Shown here piece by piece: positions 1-10,981 of a DNA stretch of 64,000 nucleotides. The notes beneath the pieces are model-generated. The model was not told the origin of the DNA, did not search any database, and saw only the letters and a program-made list of their open reading frames with translations. Source of the DNA: Artemisia argyi (Eukaryota; Streptophyta; Magnoliopsida; Asterales; Asteraceae); NCBI GenBank assembly GCA_030686995.1, contig CM060706.1, forward strand, positions 138,905,005 to 138,969,004, given 5' to 3'. Made by a program: the position numbers and the translations under genes. How positions within the stretch are numbered: the first letter of the stretch is position 1; each line of letters begins with the position of its first letter.

Positions 1-383
1 CAAGACATAAAAGAACGAGATAAAGTAAACAAGAGAAAAATACAACCACGTGGGGTTTTAAAGTTTACATTTATCCCAAATTCAATCAAAGTCAGGCCCA
101 AAAGAAATAAATATAGGTCCATAATTATTTATCAGAGTTTCAAAAAATAGATCCATAACCAGGTGCCATAGCCAAGCCTCCAATCCAAGCATCCAAGGGC
201 ATCACTTAATTACCTGAGAAAACGCGCTAAAAGTCAGCTTTCGCTGGTGAGATCATAGGTTTAAATTCATAACTAAATCAAGTGGACATATACGCAAAAC
301 GCTTGCTAGCTAGACTAGGCCTTAATCATCCAACCAAAACGAATCAACCCTATAGGCGCACGCTATAGCTCAAATCAATCCAA

Positions 384-477
384 TCAATAGCTTACCTAGC
401 TCAAGTCTAGGCCTCGTTCTATATCCAAACCAATAGCTTACCTAGTTCGGGACTAGGCCTCACTCTAAATCTAAATC
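384..477. repeat. Tandem repeat, two ~47-bp units
   Basis: The block beginning 'caatagcttacctag' and containing 'ctaggcctc' occurs twice in a row (about 384-430 and 431-477), with several substitutions. A third, weaker 'ctaggcct' lies near 315. Confidence 0.75.
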
Positions 478-491
478 AATCAATATGCATT

Positions 492-561
492 CGCAAGGAT
501 CCGACATGCCCAACATTCGTAAGGATACGACATGTTCATGCATTCGTAAGGATACGACATG
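492..561. repeat. Three short tandem copies of a 'cattcgtaaggatacgaca' motif
   Basis: Three near-identical copies start at about 487, 517 and 541. The first carries two substitutions. They follow directly on the 47-bp repeat and may belong to the same LTR-like region. Confidence 0.8.
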
Positions 562-1644
562 CGCTAAAACCTACCTAGTTCTATAAGCATAGCAAGTTTT
601 AAAATAAAGAAGCGATAATAGTCCACATAAAACATTTGCACGTTTCTCACCCCAAGTATTGAAAACAAAATTCAAGAGTAAAAGGGGGCTATGACTCACC
701 TCAAGTCCAGCAATCCGCAAAAGAAATCGATAGATGAAAGACGTAAGCAAACTCAAGTAACGGAAACTACAGACTCGACACTTCCTAACAATATCAAACT
801 CGTTCAGAAATCATTTCCTCAAAACCAAATATTCCCAATCCCGAACATATTCCATTTTACTTTCCAAAAATTCATTTCTCGAATCATCCTCATATTAATT
901 TGAAGTTTGACGTTTGGTATCCATATGGGTGTAGGGTCGACACAACTCAAACCAAGAAGTCATAACGAAAAGAATAATAAACCATCTATAGGTCTAATAT
1001 TAGCCCAATATATTATTTAAATAAATCATCGAAGTTTATCATATCCGTCGATTTGGTATTCCCCCATATTTATTTACCTAATACATCATTCTAAGATTAT
1101 ACCCAACCTAAATCACATAGCACAAAGAATACTATATGGTAAATATCGTAGTCCAATAAATTTCCTAGATATATCGTCAAATTTGCCAAATTCGCCAATT
1201 TATCCAACTCCACGAGATATTTAGTAATTCATTATCCTAATACACGTACCATAATCTATGGGCGTCGTAGGATACGATGCCCATTAATATACTCATTTTA
1301 TATAGCTAAATAAACTCTATTTAACCCGTCGATTAAATAAGTTACGTAGTTATAGAAAATGGATATATTAATCGCCATATATCCGTGAAAACACAAAAGT
1401 CACATAAAATAAAGTTCACTTGGACTTAAGTAACCACAACCCCGTATAACTCGATAATTTTTCCAAATTTATAAAAAGTCATGTTTTTATTTATTAATTA
1501 CCCAACGTATTAGATCTCGTCATCATTTATAGTTATTTATTTATAATAACACTCCCAACATTTATTGCACTATTCGCATTGTACAGTAATTATAGTTATA
1601 TTATTATAACGTCTACTCGTGATCGTTTTATTATTAATATACGC

Positions 1645-1647
<3 letters not shown>

Positions 1648-1697
<50 letters not shown>
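1648..1697. repeat. (AT)n microsatellite
   Basis: About 50 bases of uninterrupted AT dinucleotides. It creates a spurious Tyr/Ile reading frame. Confidence 0.98.
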
Positions 1698-1698
<1 letters not shown>

Positions 1699-2999
1699 GT
1701 TTATCACGTCTATATACTTATACAAACGATTATATTATCAATAATATTATTACGAGTTTTATTATTAATGTTCGATTATAATATTTATCGAGTCATATGA
1801 GTTGGTCACATGTCCGAGTCATCACTCTCGGCTCATTGTCCAAGTCCAAAATAAAAATAACCAAGTCATAAATAAATAATCCAACTCCGTCCAAAATCAA
1901 TCCCAATCCACGTGCTACAACAATAGGGTCCGACTACGGCACCCGACTAACCTATCTCCGTCAATCTAATTTAACCGTCACAATCGGTTCCCAATATCAC
2001 TTCGACAACACAACTCCATAATCAATCCAAAAGTATACCATTGTCGAGACCACAAAGGGTCTCGACCCATCCAAATGCATCGGCCAAAAAGAATGCCACA
2101 ACAATAAGAACTAACAAGTTACATGTAAATATGGGTTGGTTTACCACGCCAAGCCCGAGCCGTAAGTCCCACTTGGTTCTCGGCCATTACCACGAGTCAA
2201 GAGACTCAAACCCAAGACCAATGTGGTCTCGGCATAAGCTCATACGAGCTCTCTCAAAACTGCCAAACGGACCCCTTGAGGTCGCGGCACACCAAGACAA
2301 CAACAATCATCAATTTGTAACCAAATCAAACCAAGAATCAAGCCAATCGGACCAAAGGTCACCTTAGACTCCCAAACTAGTCAAATATATCATCACACCG
2401 AGACCATGGGGTCTCGGTTAAGCTCATACGAGCCAAACCTAAATCCAAACGCGACCCAAACATCAAGAATCGAGCTCCAAACTTGAGCCAAATCAACACC
2501 CAAGATACCAAACTTCATTTTTATTAACAAAACATCGTTTCCCACTTGTTTAAATCAAAACCCAACAAGAAATACCCATGTGGACACGGTTTTGAGACCA
2601 AATCGAGCCACACGAAAAGGATTTCGTGGCTACTTACCCTGAAAATAACTCTAAACTCAAAAGTGTTGTAAAAATTCAAAAATATTACTAGTGGTGGTGG
2701 TGTTTGAGCGGCGGTGGTGATTAAAAACGGGGGTTAGGGGTTGTTTTGTGGTGTGTGAAATACACCAAAAGAAAGAGAATGAGATGAAGGGTAAAATGGT
2801 GGTGTTATTTTGTTGGTGAGGGCGGCGGTGGATGGTGGTGGCCGGCCTATAGGTGGCGGCTAGGGTTTTGCTACCAAGAAGAAGAGAGAGATGTGAGATG
2901 GTGAGGGATTGGTTATGTTTGTGTTTGTGTTTGTGTGTGGTGCGTGGGTGATTATACCCAAAAGAACCAAAAACCGGCCCCAAGGCCCAAAAATAAAAT

Positions 3000-3111
<112 letters not shown>

Positions 3112-3540
3112 GAAATGGTATTAAAAAGGGTTGGTGAGGTAACCCGATGTAAATAACGCGGACCAAACCCGAAACTTATTTAAATAAACCGACTCTCTCG
3201 AACCGAGATTGTTACCAAATATTTAACTTCTCACGATAGGTTCCAAAATATAAAATACCCGAACCAACATTTAAAATATATAAAATTGTTAGGTTAACCT
3301 AGTGCCGGAGTCAATGTAGTGCCAACTAATCATCTCAAAAATAAATCACCGAGAATAAACCAAACCAAACCAATAATTAAAATTCAATTTCCATAAATAA
3401 CTTACGGTTTAAAATCACATTCCAACGTTTACAGATCTTATCATGAATAAACTTTTCCAATATTCCAAAAATCATAAATTTTAAAGTAATGCGGATTTTC
3501 AAAATGGCTCCCTAATTTGCCAGTTGTCACATATAGTAAC

Positions 3541-4254
3541 AAGATCTTTCAAAACCCAGTTGACGCAACTTACTACCGTAGCTAAATTAGAAGTCTTAGG
3601 TACTTACTGCACACAAGACCAGATCTTAGTTACTCAGTCAAACTACTCAGCAGATTTATGCAAGACCCGAAGGAAATTCACCTGAAGGCAGTAAAACAAG
3701 TAATCCGATATATCAAAGGAACAAAGGAGCATGGAATCATATACAAGAAAGAAGGCGGCTGCAAGATTACAGGTTACAGCGACAGCAGTTATGGAATCAA
3801 CACCGATCAAGGAAAAGGAGCTACTGGAATCGTATTTTATTTTGGAGAGTCTCATATTACTTGGTGTACTCAGAAACAATCTACAGTAGCACTATCATCA
3901 TGTGATTCGGAATTCATGGCGGCTACTGGAGCAGCATGTCAAGCTTTGTGGTTAAAACGTTTACTTAGTGAATTAACTGGATGGTAAGAAAAAAGGATAA
4001 CGCTTAGAGTTGACAATGTATCAGCAATAGCACTCGTAAGGAACCCACTATTTCATGGAAGAAGCAAGCACATCGACATTCGCTATCATTTCATTCGTGA
4101 ATGTGTAGAGAATGGCCATATCAATGTGGAACGCATCAATGGAGAACTATAAAGGGCAGACATTTTAACAAAGGCCTTACCAAGACTTAAGTTCGTGACT
4201 ATGCGACAAATGCTCGGAGTTCAAGACTTAGGACGAAGCAACGATCAAGATTAA
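3541..4254 (+). pseudogene. Ty1/copia polyprotein remnant (RT end plus RNase H)
   Basis: One frame reads from the end of reverse transcriptase (VDATYYRS, then RYLLHTRPD and SRFMQDPKEIHLKA) into RNase H. RNase H landmarks are visible: [30 protein letters not shown] and [13 protein letters not shown], which carry the usual acidic and histidine positions. The frame ends at a natural-looking stop at 4252-4254, followed by a purine tract and the LTR. Premature stops lie at 3583-3585, 3985-3987 and 4150-4152. Everything upstream of the RT end (gag, protease, integrase, most of RT) is missing. This is therefore a 5'-truncated, dead copy. In the family, RNase H degrades the RNA strand during reverse transcription. 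Identification as copia is secure from motif order; the lineage is not resolved. Confidence 0.93.
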
Positions 4255-4263
4255 GGAGGAGAA

Positions 4264-4614
4264 TGTGAGCATATAATCTCGACATTGCTCTGGTTTAAAG
4301 ATTCAAAACATGAAGGACCAAAGTTGCTCGTTGGAAAGATAATAACTGAAAGTTGGTTATGTTAGTTAGTTAGTTATAGTTAGTTATTTTAGTTGTTAGT
4401 TATGGCGGTCACATAACCGAATGGTTGTGTTGTTTGGGTGATAACCATTCGAACAAACACATCCTTCTAGTGAACAGACACGAGGTTCAATAATAACCTT
4501 TCGTGTAGTATAAATATGTATGTACATGTAACAGAAATTTGGTTAGACGATTAATAAAGTTATCTAGTTTTACTTTGCAATTTCATATCGACTCACTCTT
4601 ATTTGGGACCAACA
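4264..4614 (+). repeat. 3' LTR of the truncated copia element
   Basis: It begins TGTGAGCAT right after the purine tract 'aaggaggagaa' at 4253-4263 and ends at 'accaaca'. It is 351 bp long and lies directly 3' of the copia stop codon. A TATA box (TATAAATA, 4509-4516) lies about 105 bp before its end. No 5' LTR remains in the window. The left end is clear; the right end was chosen as the nearest plausible CA. Confidence 0.75.
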
Positions 4615-4640
4615 CAAACGACACCACAGATAGATGATAC

Positions 4641-5560
4641 ATATAATGAAGTTCACATGACACAATCATGCTTGTTAGGATATTCTCTTATTATGAGATT
4701 CAATTAGATTCAAAATCTCTAACTTTAGATTTGACTGATTGGACTTGTTACCCGACTGAGTCCCTTTCAGCAAAGTCTAATGTTCCTCTTTCACTCTAGC
4801 TTCTTGCTAGTTGCTCTTGCAGTGTGCCGTTCATCAAACACTACTCATTAAGGTGGAAAATGATTAATATTGTACTATATATTCTTGCTAAATTATGATA
4901 AGTGTTTTGTAGATGCTGAAAAAAGTAAGGTCTCATTTTTCTTAAGGTGGCGACGAACGCTCTTTTAAGTATCCGCAAGAGACCAATCCATATTACAATG
5001 TGACTGAAATGTCACAATTACTAGTTTCTCATAAGCATAAAAAGAAGAATAATGTTTCTATGCATTTACAACTAATTAAGATCTGCAAGGAGTAAACATG
5101 TGATATGTTTAAGAATCTACTAATTTTGGCTAATTGCAAGCCTAAAAGTGATAAGTTTGTTATTATTATTTTTTTATTTTATTTTATTTTATTTTTTTAA
5201 TGCTTCAATTTATTTATAAAAAGCTAACAAGTAACTCGATGATACAAACATATGGAAAGGAGCATGACTCCAAATCAATCTAAAAAGACAGTCAACCACA
5301 ATTGTATGAGACGGCCGATGAAGCTCAAACGACACATACAACAAAGCGTGCCTAAACTGAAGTTCTATCGACACAACCACGCTTGTTAAGCTATTCACTC
5401 TTTTTTATATAATTATTCCGAGTAGATTCATATATGTAACTTTAGGTTTGACTAATTGGACTTTTTACAAAGAGTGAATTTTGTTTCAATATTGCGTACT
5501 GTTCCTTTTTTCTCTCTAGTTTCTTGCTAGTTGCTAATGCAAAGTGCAGCTAATTAATTA
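4641..5560. repeat. Diverged direct repeat pair (about 4641-4830 and 5357-5560)
   Basis: Both copies contain, in the same order, 'cacaa.cacgcttgtta', a Thr-tract-like 'aactttag.tttgact.attggact' block and 'tagtttcttgctagttgct' followed by 'gca.agtgc'. The spacing between blocks is similar. The copies differ by many substitutions and small gaps. Between them (4831-5356) I see no gene. They could be old LTRs or two copies of an unrecognised element. Confidence 0.65.
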
Positions 5561-6452
5561 AAGAGCACATATCTTTTTTTGGGGGTTTCTTACCCTGGAA
5601 AATGTATAGATTACTCAAACGGTTAAGTACATGAATGTGGTAGATTACCACATTAATTACATGAAAACGCACAATTATGCGTAACACTGGCTATATGCAA
5701 CGACATGCCGCTTACAGGGAAATCATACTAGACATAGACATATTGAAATACAAAATTAAGCCCAATGCCCATGTCTTCACACTTGCTATGTGTTACTGTG
5801 ATGCACCGAATACCAGTCTCCATTAACATTCCATCTATCCAACACACTAGCCACTTTCTGGGTCTTTTTAAACCGAAATGTAAGTAATTTAAGCCTTACA
5901 CTATAAATGATGATGTCTCTAACTTACGAAATTGTACGAGTCTGATTCTTGAATAAATGAAGATTCCTTTCATGCCAAAGAAAATACGCAGTAGCAGCAA
6001 GAACTAGATTAGCAACTATATTAATGGTTGTTCGCTTGGTTGCCACTGGCCGGCTTGATCCTATCGACTATATCATCCCAGGCTGGACCTACTCCATCCA
6101 TATCAGCCATGACACGTACCAAAGACCATAACGGAGATGGGAACTGACATTCGAAAAAAAATATGGTTTTGAGAATCAGGAACAAGCTTGCAAAATGGAC
6201 ACAGAGACATTTTCCTAATAACAGAATTATGCTCTGGTCCCTAAAGAGCACAACAATGTTATTAGGAAAATAATGAATGCTGTATATTCTTTAAAAAAAT
6301 CTTTAAATGCTTTAGTTAGGTGATGAACATTCATTTAAATATGAAATCCATCAATATAACATGTGATTCAGATGCCTTACTTACAGGACTGTAAGGAGTA
6401 AACATATGAATTATGCTACTTTTAAGAATCTTCTATTTTTGGCTAATTGCAA
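5082..6452. repeat. Dispersed repeat pair flanking the LINE fragment (5082-5140 and 6389-6452)
   Basis: Both copies read 'aaggagtaaacat', then 'aagaatct', then 'tttttggctaattgcaag' or a close variant, in the same orientation. They flank the antisense LINE remnant. The pair could be an older repeat split by the LINE insertion and partly duplicated. Confidence 0.65.
5788..6257 (-). pseudogene. LINE reverse transcriptase C-terminus with zf-RVT domain
   Basis: Reading the minus strand in three frames gives the C-terminal part of a plant LINE RT. First comes a zinc-knuckle start (SLCPFCKLVPDSQNHIFF), then ECQFPSPLWSLVRVMADMDG and a GPAWDDIVDRIKP segment. The last part is the conserved tail (VANLVLAATAYFLWHERN, later VRLKLLTF). 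The frame shifts once near the poly-T run at 6150-6160 and again near 6025, and a stop interrupts the tail. The CxxC...H...C zinc pattern is intact across the first shift. LINE RTs copy their RNA at the target site; only the 3' end of this copy survives. Family assignment is firm. The precise wording matches Asteraceae LINEs from memory only. Confidence 0.88.
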
Positions 6453-7137
6453 GTCGATTGTCGGAAGCAACTTTATATCCCCCAATACATTGAACTGGTG
6501 ATTAGTTTAGTTTGTCCCTTTTTGTGCACGATAGTTGTTGATTTTGAAGATACAGAATTAATTATATACACACATGATAATAAACTTATTTTTTCTAATT
6601 ACGTTTTACTTCAGAATAGAATTAAGGATTCTAGCAAGGTGTCAGGAACAAGAAACGCATATGGAAATGAGATAGAGCGTTACAAAGATTACATGACAAC
6701 ATTGAAAAACGACAACCTATGTCTATTAAAGATCCAATTAAACAAGGATGCTTAATACCATTGAAGATAGGTGGTATTTTGGACATAAATACACTTCAAT
6801 GTAGTATGATCAATTTAATTGATTGACGAAATTGAGCTAAGTATTGTGTGCTTCCTAAAATGTATAACTTTCCGTTTCTTAAAACCCTAACTTTTCATAT
6901 GTCAGGCTAGCCTTGTGTCAGAGACTCCAAGACAACGATTTAAGGTCTTCATACGACTACCTATGTAGCCTTGCCGAAATCTTCTCTCATAAATGAGTCG
7001 TCAAAAACTTACAACAATGTTTAGTTGTTAAATGTCAATAAGAATGTTATCGATCATAGTCTTCCTTTCGGTTTAGACATCATAGGCGACAAATACATAC
7101 TAGCAACGTTGGTCACGTACTCAATTCATGACCATTG
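6453..7137. other. Intergenic, nothing recognised
   Basis: No reading frame, repeat end or RNA gene that I can support. It runs up to the 5-bp duplication (tctaa, 7138-7142) of the large host element. Confidence 0.5.
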
Positions 7138-7142
7138 TCTAA

Positions 7143-8441
7143 TGATGCGTGGATTGCAATCTCGCAAAAGGTTTTACCTCTAAAGGGATCTTGAGAGATT
7201 TTGCAATCCTCCAAGCAGTGTACTTGATTGTTTTTAGTGTAGTATATGGTACGTCCGGGGGATTGATCGTTCTCTAGGGGAATAGTGTCGTTGAGGATTG
7301 AAGTGTAAATCAACTAGGTCTAAAGGTGAGGGATAATTCTTTTTGTATTTCATATTTAATGAAAGCAGTAAAAATCTCAGATTTTGGAAGAGAGGACGGA
7401 ATTAGTTGCTAATCAACTAACCTAAACTACAAATTAAACTAAATAAACAGAAAAAAAAATAACAAGAAAATAAAATTGGTGGACTTCATATATGAGACAA
7501 ATTTGTTTACTTAGATTTCACTACTCCCTAGTTATCTCTTGTTGGTTTGTTGAATGTCATAATTGTTTAGTTGAAGGGTTGTATTCCTTAATACCAGTCG
7601 TGGGGGTGTGCACGTCCTTCCCCAACTCTATGAATATCTGTTTCCTCTTATAACAACACGTTTAGTACCCTATCATAGAATCATCAACATCTACTCATGC
7701 ATTAAATACAACCAACAAAACCGTAGTGCACATCCGATTACGTTTCTTAAGACGTTCAAGCTTGTTACACAAAGGAGGTTAGCCAGTTTTCTTAAGACTA
7801 ACGTGAATCAATCAACCAAACAATAAACAACTCACCAACAATCAGTAACTAGGTTTCAATAGATCTAAGCAAACACTAAATCACTTAAGCTAGCATGTTA
7901 AAAGGAAGAGAAGCAATAAAGATAATCAAACAATATATAGACATATTGAATGATTAAGAAGTTACTTATCTTCAATGAAACATGAGAGAAAAGAGGGTTT
8001 GGGAACCCTTAAAATCTCAGAAAATCCGGCACTAGGGTTTGTCTCCAAAGTTGCACATACTTAATGAATGAAAAATCCTAAATTATATGATTACAAGCTG
8101 ACGGCGTCAGGTTATAAGTCCTTACGCCGTCAGAATGCCGCTTTTTAGGGTTTCATATTGCCCAAACAACATCTTGACATCGTCACCCTTTATTGCTTCA
8201 GGTCCGTCTCGTTGTACGCTAAAGCCAGACGTCCTCAACTTAATTGCACCTGACGCCGTCAGGTGCAAATATTCAATTTCTTTCTGGGGCATCATGTTGT
8301 AATTTTCACCAGTTTTATCTTCATGTGACGGCGTCATTTAACATTAATATAAAAGTAATGATTTGAGGAAATATTTCATCATAAATTAACGACTTAGGGC
8401 TTAAATGACCCCCTAAAAATACATCAAATAAATCCTTATCA
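7143..8441 (-). repeat. 3' LTR of the host element
   Basis: It aligns along its length with 38257-39661. In element orientation it begins TGATAAGG and ends CCACGCATCA. It carries the same TGACGCCGTCA palindromes (8099, 8251, 8326) as its partner. It lacks about 140 bp found at roughly 39428-39575 in the 5' LTR. At that point it has 23 bases (8337-8359) identical to 8515-8537, just outside the LTR. Confidence 0.87.
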
Positions 8442-8480
8442 AATATCCCTACATTTGGGATTTGATTGTCCTCAAGCAAA
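8442..8480 (-). promoter_or_regulatory. Hairpin plus polypurine tract next to the host 3' LTR
   Basis: On the minus strand TTTGCTTG-AGGA-CAATCAAA (8480-8461) can pair at 7 of 8 positions. Purine-rich 'aaatgtagggatatt' follows and abuts the LTR. In this position the tract should prime plus-strand DNA synthesis. The hairpin with an AGGA loop recurs at three other sites in the window. Confidence 0.6.
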
Positions 8481-9240
8481 TGAGCTTTTATACTGATTTA
8501 CAAGTTAGGAGTTATTTAACATTAATATAAAAGTAATTACAACAAATAATCATTCTACCTTAGTCAAAATAAGTACGGAAATTGTACACTAGCACCTCAC
8601 ATTTAGTGTTTGGATACTTTCATCTCTTGGATGTTGTAAGTTTATATATAACAAATGGAAATGGAAAAATATCACTCACTACCTGTCATAGCAAATAGAC
8701 TACCATAGGCTTGGGAAAGGATCAAACCTCCACCACTTTGGTGTAAGCACCTAGGATAAATTATCAAAGAGGTCTTTTAAAGGGTTATAACATTAGGTGT
8801 AACACTGGTACAAAAAGTTGTATTGGTCACGCCAAAAATGTGTGACGATATGCATATAGTCACACATGTTTTTTTCGTTGTGTGTCACCATAGATCCCGC
8901 CACCGTAGGTGGCATATGGTCACATTGTTGAGTTCGTGGCCTTTTCTATCGAAAAAGTGTGACCAAAACCCCGAATATGTGTGACAAATTAGACACAAAT
9001 TTTGTTGGATTAGTCATTATCAGTGACCGTAAACACTTTATAGTCACACGAATGTTTTTTGAGAGTAACTATTTTTCAGCCTTTGGCCACATAATATATA
9101 GTATATGTGACATTTGAGATGATATATTCAAGTAAATGTGTATTTTGTGTAACTATTTCCCGTCCTGTGGCCACATGAATATACAATAAATGTGACGTTT
9201 GTGATAATTTAGTCACACAATGGGTGTCGTTTTTTTGGAG

Positions 9241-9950
9241 TTAGTCACATACAATTTAACACAAAGTGGCCAAAAGTGTTAATAAGTGTGACCATATGCT
9301 GTTTAAAGTGAAGAAATGTGTATTTTGTGTTACTATAGATCATCCAATGGCCACGTGAATTTTATGTTTGTGTGGCCTTCTGTAATATTTAGTCACACAA
9401 AGCATGGTTGTTTTGGGTATTTAGTCACATACCATTAAGCAAACAGTGGCCAAAAGTGTTAATAAGTGTGACCATATGCTGTTTAAAGTGAAGAAATGTG
9501 TATTTTGTGTGACTATTGATCATCCAATGGCCACATGAATTTTATGTTTGTGTGGCCTTTTGTAATATTTAGTCACACAAAGCATGTTTGTTTTGGGTAT
9601 TTAGTCACATACCATTAAGCAAACAGTAGCCAAAAGTGTTAATAAGTGTGACAATAGGCTGTTTAAGGTGAAGAAATGTGTATTTTGTGTGACTATTGAT
9701 CATCCAATGGCCACGTGAATTTTATATTTGTGTGGCCTTTTGTAATATTTAGTCACACAAAGCATGTTTGTTTTGGGTATATAGTCACATGCAATTTAGG
9801 AAACAGTGCCCAAAAGTGTTAATAAGTGTGGCCGTATGCTGTTTAAAGTGAAGAAATGTGTATTTTGTGTGACTATAGATCATCCAATGGCCACGTGAAT
9901 TTTATGTTTGTGTGGCCTTCTGTAACATTTAGTCACACAACGAATAAAGC
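9241..9950. repeat. Four tandem ~180-bp subterminal units of the CACTA element
   Basis: Units start at 9241, 9421, 9601 and 9781; the last is slightly short. Each has 'ttagtcacat', 'caaaagtgttaataagtgtg', 'gaagaaatgtgtattttgtg' and 'ccaatggccac' in the same order, and copies differ by only a few bases. They carry several copies of the subterminal TGTGAC motif. The right end of the element has dispersed motifs but no such tandem array. Confidence 0.93.
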
Positions 9951-10019
9951 AAATAGTGACCAAAACTGATAATAAGTGTGACTATATACATCTTTTAGTC
10001 ACATTTAAGAAATCAATAT

Positions 10020-10675
10020 ATATCAAAACAAATTCAAATATATTTCAAAACAAATTCAAATACAATAAAATTGTAAATATAAAATTCGTATATAACTCTA
10101 TACCCTAGGACCTCCTTTTATACACCAAGGAGTCCTAGTTGGCTTACAATACTTTCCTATGTATCTACAATCTTTTTCATAAACAACTAATACATATCAT
10201 ACTATACAAGCAATACTAACTATATGAAACAACACTACTAACTTATAACTACCAGTTGTAACTAATACATTAGCAGTATTAATGTCGAGCAGTCTTAATC
10301 TCTGAGCAGTCCACACTTTATACTAGCAGTACTAATTAACTTTCACTAGCAGCACTAACTTTTATACTAATCTCATTATCTGGATATTCTCCGTCTCTTT
10401 TAAGTAGAAAAGACAAAAGTTAGAAGCATATACAATATCCTTTCTTGCCATCGATGACTGTGTTTGATTTGTATGTGTATATGCATGTACTTGCATTTAA
10501 GAGATAAGAATAAATTTACCATGAGCTGATGGAAAAGCGGTCTGATGTGTCATCTGAAATACCAATTTTGCTGCAGTTGTAGAACAAAACGAGCAGACAG
10601 TTTAGTGTTATTAATCTGCATGAATTTAACGGGTATCGCAAACAGAGTTAGAAAAGCCCTCTAATTAAAAAATAC
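10020..10675. other. CACTA interior, mostly noncoding
   Basis: It contains short repeats built on 'agcagtactaa' (about 10260-10370). A possible small minus-strand exon bounded by AG and GT lies near 10520-10556. I cannot identify a product for it. Confidence 0.4.
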
Positions 10676-10952
10676 CTTCATGCAGTTCAAGCTGGTCAAA
10701 TAGAGAACAAAGTGTCTTTGCAGCTCCGACCTCCCCTTTTGTCTTAGCTTTCACATCCTTCTCGACTTCCTGAAGCACGGATTACATTTATAGGTCAATC
10801 TATAATACATTTATAGGTGAATCTATAATACATTTATAGGTCAATCTATAATACATACAGATACCTCCACACTAGTAGTATAAAGCCCACCAGCAAACTT
10901 CTCCAGCTCACTATTTTTCTCTTTCACAACAGGGACGGCCAATTACTCGAAC
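10676..10952 (-). pseudogene. Captured prolyl-tRNA synthetase gene fragment
   Basis: Two minus-strand exons are visible. The first (about 10952-10865) reads LAVPVVKEKNSELEKFAGG then LYTTSVE and ends at a GT donor. It matches the eukaryotic-type ProRS stretch ahead of the motif that contacts tRNA and proline. The second (10769-10676) follows an AG acceptor and reads EVEKDVKAKTKGEVGAA then KTLCSLFDQLEL, which matches the ProRS C-terminal zinc-binding-like domain. Many exons between these two are missing, as is the final exon. The intron between them holds three 23-bp tandem repeats. ProRS charges tRNA-Pro; this fragment cannot. An in-frame stop precedes LAVPVV. Introns show capture at DNA level. 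Recognition is by memory of the family and should be confirmed by a protein search. Confidence 0.8.
10784..10852. repeat. Three 23-bp tandem copies in the ProRS-fragment intron
   Basis: The unit 'acatttataggtcaatctat' plus three bases occurs at 10784, 10807 and 10830. The middle copy has one substitution. Confidence 0.9.
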
Positions 10953-10981
10953 ATCATCTCCCCACTGCCAGATAAAGTAGT

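Larger units (their letters stand above)
1..2999. other. Unclassified AT-rich DNA with no supported gene
   Basis: I see no coding region I can support here. Reading frames are short or built on simple repeats. The stretch looks like decayed repeat DNA, perhaps LTR or UTR sequence of an old retroelement, but I find no paired ends or target duplications. The phrase 'aagctcatacgag' recurs near 2235 and 2420 next to variants of 'ggtctcgg'. That suggests internal duplication in 2040-2440. Confidence 0.5.

Noticed and set aside
1579..1800. Tyr/Ile repeat protein frame
   Set aside because: Translation of the (AT)n microsatellite.
2041..2367. 108-residue plus-strand frame with SRDSNPRPMWSR
   Set aside because: No recognisable domain, no neighbouring signals, and internal DNA repeats suggest noncoding repeat DNA.
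9241..9950. Regular 180-bp repeats as a CRISPR-like array
   Set aside because: Units are contiguous with no unique spacers, and they carry CACTA subterminal motifs in a plant genome.
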